Of a stretch of DNA of 14,724 bases, positions 6,745 to 12,793 are shown in pieces. The position numbers were made by a program, and so were the translations under genes. Under the pieces are notes generated by a model. The model did no database searches. It saw only the letters and a program-made list of their open reading frames with translations, and was not told the DNA's origin. The stretch lies in the NCBI GenBank assembly GCA_025056955.1, contig JANWYL010000049.1:1-14724 (forward strand), written 5' to 3'. The first letter of the stretch is position 1, and each line of letters opens with the position of its first letter. The DNA is from Sandaracinaceae bacterium. GTDB taxonomy: Bacteria; Myxococcota_A; Polyangia; Polyangiales; Sandaracinaceae.

Positions 6745-8733
6745 TTAGCGCACCGCCTTGCTGAATTCTGCAAGCTTGGATTCGAGCTCTTCTTGGGCGC
6801 GTAGCCATGCTTCTGTGAGCTCTTGAAGGCGGTCGTGGTCCATCTGTAGCGCCAAAACCAGCTCGCGCCGCTCTTCAGAGGGAAGCACCAGGTTAGGGTC
6901 ACAGAGCTTGCTGTTTGTGAGCTCTTGGCGCTTTTGAATTTCTTCGATGGCCCGTTCGAGCTCAGCAATGCGCCGCTCGATGGGGCCGATGATTTTAGCG
7001 CGAAGTTCACGCCTGCGCGCTTCTTCACGCCTTCTTACACGGGGATCGTTGGGGTCGGCCGGTTTGCTTTTTGGTTGTGCTTCTTTCGGCGCATCGCTCG
7101 ATGCCCCACTGTCTTGATGGCGCGCCTTTTCTGCTCGCAAGTAGTCGTCGAAGTTGCCGGTGTACTCAAGCAAACGCCCCTTTTCCAGAGACCAGATCTT
7201 TGTGGCAAGCCGCCTGAGCAGGGTCCGGTGGTGGGACACAAAGACGATCGTTCCTTCATAACGTTCAAGGGCCCAAATGAGCTGTTCTGAGGCGTTGAGG
7301 TCGAGGTGGTTTGTGGGCTCATCGAGAAGAAGAAGGTTTCCAGGGTTGACGAGCAGGCAGGCCAAGGCCAGACGGGCGCGTTCTCCTCCTGAAAGGATGC
7401 TCACCTTCTTGTTGAGATCTTCCTCCCTAAAAAGAAGGGCACCAAGAACGCTGCGGATCTCGGTGATCGAGGCGCTGGAAGCAGCTGCCTTAGAGGCGCA
7501 CTCAAGGACCGTGGCATTTCTTTCAAGTGCTTCAATGTGCTCTTGGGCGAAGTAAGCGGGACGGACCCGCTCTCCGTACCGCACGCGTCCCTTGGAGGGG
7601 GAGAGGGCGTTGGCCATGATGCGGAGCAGTGTGCTCTTTCCAGCCCCATTTGGACCGACAATTCCCACGCGCTCTCCACGGTACACTTTGGCACTTATGG
7701 ATTGAAGCACCACCCGATCACCAAAACGGTGTTCGATTTCATCCAGGCTTATGACTTCATGGCCTGAGCGTTCGATTGGGGGAAAGCGGATGTGAATGGT
7801 TTCGTGCTCTTCGAGGAGATGGATTTGCTCCATCCGCTCGAGGGCTTTGATCCGGCTTTGCACGGCACTGGCTTTGTTGGCTTGGGCACGGAAGCGATCG
7901 ATAAAAGTTTGGATGCGCTCACGCTCTTTTTCGAGCTCTCTGGCTCGGTGGGCGAGGATTCGCTTTTCTGCTTGACGTTGACTGAGGTAATCGTCGTAGT
8001 TTCCCTTGTAGTGTCGGATTCCTTCCGGTTCGAAGCTTACGATGCGGCGGATCTGTTCGTTGAGAAAGTCTCTGTCGTGCGCCACCAAGACGAAGGCGTG
8101 GGGGTAGCTTTTAAGGAAATCGGAGAACCAAGCAACAGATGGCATGTCAAGGTGGTTGGTGGGTTCGTCGAGAAGCAGGAGATCAGGCCGTTGGAAGAGA
8201 AGCGCTGCAAGCCAAGCCCTCATTTTCCAACCACCGGAAAAAGACCCAATATCCTGTTGGTAATCGGCTTCGCTGAAACCAAGCCCCTGAAGGATTTGCT
8301 TTGCGTGGTGAGTTGAATGGAAGCGCTCAAATTCGCTAAGCCTTTCATGGGCAATGGCCAGCGCGCAGGCAGCCTCCTCCACTTCCTTTCCGCTTTGGCA
8401 CGCGCGTTCATACTCGGCTTCGGCCTCTCTGAGAGATGCCTCGATCTCAGCCCTTCCTTGAACGCTCGACTGGACGAAGTCGATGAGCTTCATCCCAGCT
8501 GCCAAGGTGAGGTCTTGAGGGAGCCAGCCGACCCGAAGGTGCCGCGCGCGACGAATGGAGCCCTGATCCAGGGCTTGAACGCCTGCAAGAACGCGTAAGA
8601 GCGTGCTTTTCCCACAGCCATTAGGGCCTACGAGACCAATTCGGTCTCCTCGATCGATGTGAAGTGAAAGGTTCTCAAAAAGAGATTGGGAGCCAAACGA
8701 GAGTTTTGCGTTTTCGATCGCGACAAGCGACAC
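6745..8733 (-). CDS. ABC-F family ATPase (YheS/Uup-like), probable ribosome-associated factor
   Basis: A soluble protein with two ATP-binding cassettes and no membrane domain. ABC-F proteins act on the ribosome (translation or ribosome-stress factors, sometimes antibiotic protection). Cassette 1 has Walker A GPNGCGKST (36-44), signature FSGGW (166-170) and DEPTNHLD (189-196). Cassette 2 has GPNGAGKST (360-368), LSGGE (447-451) and DEPTNHLD (471-478). Between them is the charged P-site-tRNA-interaction linker (about 255-315, including FIDRFRAQANKA). A helical, charged C-terminal extension (about 565-662) looks like a coiled coil. The general pattern resembles E. coli YheS. GTG 8733 was chosen because MSLVAIENAKLSFG matches the family N-terminus. 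The frame stays open upstream (ATG 8814 and further), but those starts would overlap murB and add non-homologous sequence. No Shine-Dalgarno is visible. The second H-loop reads SHHR where SHDR is usual. Total length 662 residues. Confidence 0.92.
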   Translation of the reverse strand: MSLVAIENAKLSFGSQSLFENLSLHIDRGDRIGLVGPNGCGKSTLLRVLAGVQALDQGSIRRARHLRVGWLPQDLTLAAGMKLIDFVQSSVQGRAEIEASLREAEAEYERACQSGKEVEEAACALAIAHERLSEFERFHSTHHAKQILQGLGFSEADYQQDIGSFSGGWKMRAWLAALLFQRPDLLLLDEPTNHLDMPSVAWFSDFLKSYPHAFVLVAHDRDFLNEQIRRIVSFEPEGIRHYKGNYDDYLSQRQAEKRILAHRARELEKERERIQTFIDRFRAQANKASAVQSRIKALERMEQIHLLEEHETIHIRFPPIERSGHEVISLDEIEHRFGDRVVLQSISAKVYRGERVGIVGPNGAGKSTLLRIMANALSPSKGRVRYGERVRPAYFAQEHIEALERNATVLECASKAAASSASITEIRSVLGALLFREEDLNKKVSILSGGERARLALACLLVNPGNLLLLDEPTNHLDLNASEQLIWALERYEGTIVFVSHHRTLLRRLATKIWSLEKGRLLEYTGNFDDYLRAEKARHQDSGASSDAPKEAQPKSKPADPNDPRVRRREEARRRELRAKIIGPIERRIAELERAIEEIQKRQELTNSKLCDPNLVLPSEERRELVLALQMDHDRLQELTEAWLRAQEELESKLAEFSKAVR

Positions 8734-8803
8734 ACGGAAGATTAGCGGAATCGGGTGCTTTGCCAACTTGCTCCACGGGAGGTCATGTTCAACATCAAGC
8801 GAT

Positions 8804-9862
8804 GTGCTTGTCATCGAAAGCGATCGTCCCCTTGCGCCTCTGACCACCCTCGAACTTGGTGGCCCTGCCCGCTTTTTTGCCGAGGTTCGAAGCACTGAGG
8901 AATTGCTCGAAGCCATCGAATGGGCCGAAAGCCAGTCGCTGCCATTGTGCGTGTTGGGAGGGGGCTCCAACGTGGTCGTCGCAGATCATGGTTTTCCAGG
9001 CCTCATGGTGCGGATGGGAATTCGAGGAATTGAATCGGAAGAGAACAAGGAGGGAAGGATTGAGCTTCGAGTTGGGGCAGGAGAGCCATGGGACGGCCTC
9101 GTTCAGTGGGCTGTTGAAAGGGATCTTCAGGGCATTGAGTGCTTGTCCGGTATTCCAGGAAGTGTTGGCGCGGCGCCTGTTCAAAACATTGGTGCATATG
9201 GTCAAGAGCTCGCTGAGACCATCGAATGGGTGGAGGCTTTTGATAGGAAGCTCAGGCGCTTTACTCGTTTGGGCCGGAAAGAGTGTGCTTTCGCTTATCG
9301 CAACAGCCGTTTCAAGCGCGAGGAGGGGCGCTTTATCATCACTCGCCTCTGCTTGGCGCTTCGGCCGCGCGCACTTCCGCGGATTGACCACGCAGAACTT
9401 GCCCAAGCCCTCTCTTTTTTCCCCTCGTTGACTCTCTCTGCGGTGAGGGAAACCGTTCTCGCCCTTCGCCGCAAAAAATCCATGGTGCTTGATCCTGCCA
9501 ACCCCAACCGGCGAAGTGTTGGTTCCTTTTTTCTTAACCCAATTCTCCCCCTTCCGGATGCCATGCGTTTGATGTCTCAAGCGATCGAAAGAGGAGTGGT
9601 TTCGTCTTTTTCTGAGATTCCGCACTGGCCGGCGGGCGAAGGTCAGGTGAAGCTTTCAGCTGCATGGTTGATCGAGCAATCAGGCTTCTCAAAGGGATTT
9701 CGCAGAGGGGCAGTGGGCATCTCTTCTGCCCATGCCCTGGCCCTTGTTCACCACGGTGGCGGGACAAGCAGCGAACTTTTGAATTTGGCTGCTGACATCC
9801 AGCGGGCCGTGAAAAATCGCTTTGGTGTCGAACTCGAGTTTGAAGCCCGCTTCATTGGTTAA
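8804..9862 (+). CDS. murB: UDP-N-acetylenolpyruvoylglucosamine reductase (type I MurB)
   Basis: The FAD enzyme that reduces UDP-GlcNAc-enolpyruvate to UDP-MurNAc with NADPH, the second committed step of peptidoglycan synthesis. The 352-residue protein has the FAD-binding part LGGGSNVVVAD (51-61), IPGSVGAAPVQNIGAYG (117-133), YRNSRFK (165-171, R166), VGSFFLNP (239-246, proton donor S241) and C-terminal FEARFIG (E347). These correspond to Arg159, Ser229 and Glu325 of E. coli MurB. Spacing and overall layout match the E. coli (type I) form. The start is uncertain. GTG 8804 fits the family N-terminus but has no good Shine-Dalgarno. TTG 8768 is the longest option. The best local signal (GGGAGG then ATG 8785) is out of frame. 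The gene is isolated from other mur/fts genes in the window, unlike the common dcw cluster arrangement. Confidence 0.94.
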   Translation: MLVIESDRPLAPLTTLELGGPARFFAEVRSTEELLEAIEWAESQSLPLCVLGGGSNVVVADHGFPGLMVRMGIRGIESEENKEGRIELRVGAGEPWDGLVQWAVERDLQGIECLSGIPGSVGAAPVQNIGAYGQELAETIEWVEAFDRKLRRFTRLGRKECAFAYRNSRFKREEGRFIITRLCLALRPRALPRIDHAELAQALSFFPSLTLSAVRETVLALRRKKSMVLDPANPNRRSVGSFFLNPILPLPDAMRLMSQAIERGVVSSFSEIPHWPAGEGQVKLSAAWLIEQSGFSKGFRRGAVGISSAHALALVHHGGGTSSELLNLAADIQRAVKNRFGVELEFEARFIG

Positions 9863-9879
9863 ACCTTTGAGTGCAGTTG

Positions 9880-10386
9880 CTATTTCACACCCTCATGAGA
9901 CGCCTTGGCTTTCCCCACAAGTTGTTCTTCTCTCCATTTTTTTCGTGTTCCCATGATGTAGTCGAAAAAAGGATGGGTGACGCACCAGTTGCAATCTTGG
10001 TCTGGGCCCATGTGGTGATCGTAGTGCCATGGAAGGTGCTCTTTGGCCCATTCAGGGTCGAGGTGGGCTTTTTTGTGCTTTGTGTAGTAGTTCCATATCC
10101 CATAGAGCACCGTGCCGGTGAAAAAAGGCGCAACCGGCAAAAGAGGAAGATGTGCCAAAGCCAAACCAACAAGGCAGAGGGCTTCTTTGCCTTGTGCGTG
10201 CCAACCGAAAACAGAGCGATGATAGTCGGGATCGTGCATGTGGTGGATCCGAGCATTTCGGTGGTGCTCAATCCAGTGAAAGCGAAAAAAAGAACCCTTT
10301 CGCCTCGCACGGATATGGAGGATATGCTTGTGAATGAGCCACTCGCCCAAGTTGGTGTAGAGCAGACCGAGAGGAATGCCGATCAT
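9880..10386 (-). CDS. Small fatty acid hydroxylase/sterol desaturase-superfamily membrane protein
   Basis: A 168-residue integral membrane protein with the clustered histidines of the di-iron fatty acid hydroxylase superfamily (PF04116 type). The clusters are HKHILH (19-24), HWIEHH (37-42) followed by HHMH (48-51), HKKAH (104-108) and HYDHH (121-125), then the typical ending THPFFDYIMGTR (137-148). Hydrophobic segments lie at about 1-17, 68-86 and 88-101. Such proteins hydroxylate or desaturate lipids using O2; the substrate cannot be told. The start ATG 10386 has GGAGG five bases upstream, and a TATAAT at 10430-10425 would place transcription start near 10418. An in-frame ATG at 10410 would add eight residues but has no Shine-Dalgarno and would leave an 8-base leader. 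It is shorter than many relatives, with most of the domain in place. Divergent from the TetR gene, which is its likely regulator (inference). Confidence 0.85.
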   Translation of the reverse strand: MIGIPLGLLYTNLGEWLIHKHILHIRARRKGSFFRFHWIEHHRNARIHHMHDPDYHRSVFGWHAQGKEALCLVGLALAHLPLLPVAPFFTGTVLYGIWNYYTKHKKAHLDPEWAKEHLPWHYDHHMGPDQDCNWCVTHPFFDYIMGTRKKWREEQLVGKAKASHEGVK

Positions 10387-10396
10387 GACGACCTCC
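10387..10396 (-). promoter_or_regulatory. Ribosome binding site of the fatty acid hydroxylase-like gene
   Basis: On the reverse strand GGAGG (10396-10392) lies five bases before ATG 10386. This decides the start against the upstream ATG at 10410. Confidence 0.65.
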
Positions 10397-10424
10397 AGAA
10401 ATGTGACCATCCAGTCATGTTTTT

Positions 10425-10430
10425 ATTATA
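10425..10430 (-). promoter_or_regulatory. Perfect -10 hexamer upstream of the hydroxylase gene
   Basis: The reverse strand reads TATAAT in an AT-rich patch. No good -35 hexamer lies 16-18 bases upstream (TCTTAT at 17). A weak -35 next to a dyad at 10456-10469 would suit a regulated promoter. Expected transcription start is near 10418. Confidence 0.4.
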
Positions 10431-10455
10431 TTTTTCTCAAGTTTCAAATAAGAAG

Positions 10456-10469
10456 TGACTAGTTGGTCA
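10456..10469. promoter_or_regulatory. Inverted repeat, candidate operator for the adjacent TetR regulator
   Basis: The sequence TGAC-N6-GTCA forms a 14-bp partly symmetric dyad (10 of 14 positions match its own reverse complement). It lies seven bases before the tetR ATG and just upstream of the TATAAT of the divergent hydroxylase gene. TetR regulators commonly bind such dyads between themselves and a divergent target. The arms are short, so chance is possible. Confidence 0.35.
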
Positions 10470-10475
10470 TCATTT

Positions 10476-11261
10476 ATGAGCAGAGCTCAGGCTAAAGGAA
10501 TTCCATCCACAAGTGATGCGTGCTTCGATTCGCCCAATGGTCTCCTAAGTGCGCAGGCGAATCGGGAGCCTAGGAATTTGCGGCGGCATACGGATCATAC
10601 AGGACCTCCTGGAGGCAAGCGGGGCCGAAAGCGTCGAGAACGTGTTGACTCGATTGCGAAAAGCGCCCTGGGCCTCTTTCTCGAGCGTGGGATCGAGTCT
10701 GTGACCATTGATGAAATCTGTAAGGCAGCAGGCCTGGCAAAGGGGTCCTTCTATCGGTATTTTTCAAGCAAAGAAGCGCTGGTCCAAGCTTTGGTGGCAC
10801 TTCCAGCCCAAGCCTTGTCCCAAGCTTTTAACGAGTGCGAGGCGAGAATAAGAGAGGCAGACAGTTGGGTGGCCCTGCAGTCGGCCTACCAGGCCCTTGC
10901 CTTCTCGCTGCTATCGATTGCCTTGGCCCACACAGATGTGTTGAGGCTCTACCTGCAGGAGCGGGCTGCCCCTCCTGTGGGAGCCAGGGCCCCCCTTGGT
11001 GCGTTGTCCAACGCGATCGAGGAAGGGGCCTTGCGGCTCACCCAGATTGCCGTCGAGCGTGGCTTGATCGAAGTGACCCATCCTCGTTTGTCTTCGCTCA
11101 TTGTTATCGGAGCCGTTGAGCGCCTGGCCCATGCGGCCTTGACAGGTCGGATCAATGTCACACCCTTCGAGATGATCTCCACCCTCATCCGAATCATACT
11201 GGAAGGCATCCGTCCAACACCCGTGCTAAGCTCATCGCGTCGACCCACAACTTCCCCATGA
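10476..11261 (+). CDS. TetR/AcrR-family transcriptional regulator
   Basis: A one-component regulator: the N-terminal helix-turn-helix binds DNA and the C-terminal helical domain binds an unknown ligand. The DNA-binding domain starts near residue 55 (RERVDSIAKSALGLF), with the HTH at about 78-97 (IDEICKAAGLAKGSFYRYF), a classic TetR pattern, followed by SSKEALVQAL. The rest is mostly helical with no recognised ligand signature. The ATG at 10476 gives 261 residues, including an unusual 50-residue N-terminal arm that ends in a basic patch (KRGRKRRERV). A TTG at 10578, with GGAG eight bases upstream, would start at residue 35 and give a more normal length. GTG 10455 lies upstream in frame. It is divergent from the hydroxylase-like gene, with a dyad between them, and is followed 17 bp later by a membrane protein gene, probably in one operon. 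Confidence 0.88.
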   Translation: MSRAQAKGIPSTSDACFDSPNGLLSAQANREPRNLRRHTDHTGPPGGKRGRKRRERVDSIAKSALGLFLERGIESVTIDEICKAAGLAKGSFYRYFSSKEALVQALVALPAQALSQAFNECEARIREADSWVALQSAYQALAFSLLSIALAHTDVLRLYLQERAAPPVGARAPLGALSNAIEEGALRLTQIAVERGLIEVTHPRLSSLIVIGAVERLAHAALTGRINVTPFEMISTLIRIILEGIRPTPVLSSSRRPTTSP

Positions 11262-11278
11262 GAGGGCGCAACTGAGAA

Positions 11279-11776
11279 ATGATTTTTAAGAGCCCGCAGT
11301 CATCGAACGGATTTGTGCGATCGCCCCTTGCGAACTGGAATCCAGTACGAAGCGTACTGGCGATCGCATTTGCCTTTCTTTTGTTCACTCAAGTGTTTTC
11401 GAGGCTCACTGTCTTCGTCCTTCTCGCCACGATGCCTGATGCCTTTCCTCAACAACCTGAAGAGGGGGAACTCCTTCCTCCATCCAAACAGGGCCTTTTG
11501 GCCATTTCAGTCCTTACCCTTTTCCATGCGCTTCTTGCTGGGGCACTGGCAGCCCGGCTTGCTATATTTGCGCCGACCATTCACGCTGCAGTCCTCGGCG
11601 TGCTTTTTACTTACTTTGCTCAGCGCTCAGTTGGGGCCCTGCGCTTTTTTCCTTCTTGGTTCGTGGTCGGGCAGCTCTTCTTGCCTCTCATAGGGTCCAC
11701 CATGGGAGGATGGTTGATGGCCCTTTTGTCCAGCTGGATTCGTTGGCGCAAGTCAAAGAAAGTCCGCACAGAATAG
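11279..11776 (+). CDS. Hypothetical four-helix membrane protein
   Basis: I do not recognise this 165-residue protein. It has four hydrophobic stretches (about 24-52, 73-97, 99-115 and 127-154) and a basic tail (RWRKSKKVRTE), so it is very likely an inner-membrane protein with a cytoplasmic C-terminus. A proline/glutamate-rich loop (58-69) lies between helices 1 and 2. It starts 17 bp after tetR on the same strand, which suggests co-transcription and perhaps shared control. A possible intrinsic terminator follows at 11800-11819. No catalytic motif is visible. No strong Shine-Dalgarno is seen; the nearest purine-rich stretch is GAGAA directly before the ATG. Confidence 0.75.
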   Translation: MIFKSPQSSNGFVRSPLANWNPVRSVLAIAFAFLLFTQVFSRLTVFVLLATMPDAFPQQPEEGELLPPSKQGLLAISVLTLFHALLAGALAARLAIFAPTIHAAVLGVLFTYFAQRSVGALRFFPSWFVVGQLFLPLIGSTMGGWLMALLSSWIRWRKSKKVRTE

Positions 11777-11799
11777 GTCTCTTGGGCGCAATTCTGAGG

Positions 11800-11819
11800 G
11801 CCTCACCTCTGGGGCTTTT
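11800..11819 (+). terminator. Possible intrinsic terminator after the membrane protein gene
   Basis: GCCTCA (11800-11805) pairs with TGGGGC (11810-11815) across a 4-base loop, with one G-U pair, and TTTT follows. It lies between the convergent membrane protein and SDR genes, where a terminator is expected. The stem is short. Confidence 0.4.
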
Positions 11820-11830
11820 CCCTTGAACAC

Positions 11831-12658
11831 TCATTGAGTTGCGTTAAGCCTGACGGCAATCTTCCCCAAGACACGATGCAAAGTGGCTCCGGTTAGCCTC
11901 TTCGCTTGCCACAAGAGCTTTGCGTCCAATTGAGGCACAATGTAGAGCTGGCCCCTTATTGCCCTGTCAATCGCATACGAAGCGACCTCCTCCGCGCTCC
12001 ATCGGGCCTTTGTCACAAGCTGGCGGGCCCTTTGTTTTGATGCGGCGTCAAAGGCCCTGACCCGTTCATGGATGTTTGTGCGCAAAAAGGTGGGGCAGAG
12101 GACAGACACATGAATGCGGCGATGCCTGAGCTCTGCATAGAGGGTTTCTGAGAGGGCAATCACGGCAGCTTTGCTCACGTTATAGGGGCCTAGTCCTGGT
12201 GGGGAGAGCCAACCCGCCATGGAGGCCACATTCAGAATGAGGCCCCCTTGTGGATTGCGCAAAAGGCGCGGCAAAAAGGTGTGGCAGCCATAGAGAACAC
12301 CATAAAAGTTGACTTCCAGCTGATATTTCCACTGTTCTAGGGGGATTGCTTCAAATGGGCCAGCCACTGCCACGCCAGCGTTGTTGACCACGACGTCCAC
12401 TCCTCCCCAGAGCTGGTCAGCCGTCTCGGCCAGATGGGCAATTTGGGTTTGATCTCGCACGTCAGCTCGTTGGGCGACGGCCTCCGCTCCATTGGCCAGA
12501 ATCATGCTTGCTGTGGCACGGGCACCTTCCTCGTCGATGTCAGAAACAAGCACACGACACCCTCTTTTTGCCAATTCGATGGCAATTGCCCGACCAAGGC
12601 CGTCGCCGCTTCCAGTCACCACACAACGGGAGCCGCTGAGTTGAAAGGAGTTGCGCAT
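11831..12658 (-). CDS. Short-chain dehydrogenase/reductase (classical SDR)
   Basis: A 275-residue NAD(P)(H)-dependent oxidoreductase with a Rossmann fold. Motifs are TGSGDGLG (15-22, cofactor), D40 at the end of the second strand, NNAG (92-95), N118, S146 in NVASMAG, and YNVSK (Y159, K163), which complete the Asn-Ser-Tyr-Lys tetrad. Asp at position 40 favours NAD(H) over NADP(H) (inference from the family). The C-terminus (about 225-275) is a basic, helical tail. The substrate is unknown; SDRs of this layout act on hydroxy/keto groups of lipids, sugars and many others. ATG 12658 fits the family start. The frame stays open upstream to 12871, but that part overlaps the divergent ubiB and lacks homology. 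No Shine-Dalgarno is clear. A perfect dyad lies 11-30 bp upstream of the start. Confidence 0.9.
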   Translation of the reverse strand: MRNSFQLSGSRCVVTGSGDGLGRAIAIELAKRGCRVLVSDIDEEGARATASMILANGAEAVAQRADVRDQTQIAHLAETADQLWGGVDVVVNNAGVAVAGPFEAIPLEQWKYQLEVNFYGVLYGCHTFLPRLLRNPQGGLILNVASMAGWLSPPGLGPYNVSKAAVIALSETLYAELRHRRIHVSVLCPTFLRTNIHERVRAFDAASKQRARQLVTKARWSAEEVASYAIDRAIRGQLYIVPQLDAKLLWQAKRLTGATLHRVLGKIAVRLNATQ

Positions 12659-12668
12659 GGGTTGTGTC

Positions 12669-12688
12669 TTGACCAGATCGGCGGTCAA
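12669..12688. promoter_or_regulatory. Perfect inverted repeat upstream of the SDR gene, candidate operator
   Basis: TTGACC (12669-12674) and GGTCAA (12683-12688) are exact reverse complements separated by eight bases. It sits in the 135-bp gap between the divergent SDR and ubiB genes, next to the SDR start. That position suits a repressor site. The binding protein is unknown. Its arms share the TGAC/GTCA half-site with the dyad near tetR, with a different spacing. Confidence 0.35.
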
Positions 12689-12793
12689 TGCAATGCGATA
12701 TGGGGTTGCTTGCTTGTGGGTGTGCTTCTGCGAGATCAGGCTGGTTTCCCCCTGCGATGTGAACCGATGCACTGGAGCGTTTTTGGTTGAGCC

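Noticed and set aside
6763..6780. Small hairpin CTTGC/GCAAG near the kamA-abcF junction as a terminator
   Set aside because: Only five base pairs, inside the 3' end of abcF, and with no T-run on either side.
8734..8970. N-terminal extension of the ABC-F protein
   Set aside because: The added part is not like ABC-F N-termini and would overlap the start of the divergent murB.
8795..9625. 276-codon open frame on the minus strand
   Set aside because: It is antisense to murB, which has all active-site residues; the minus frame shows no domain.
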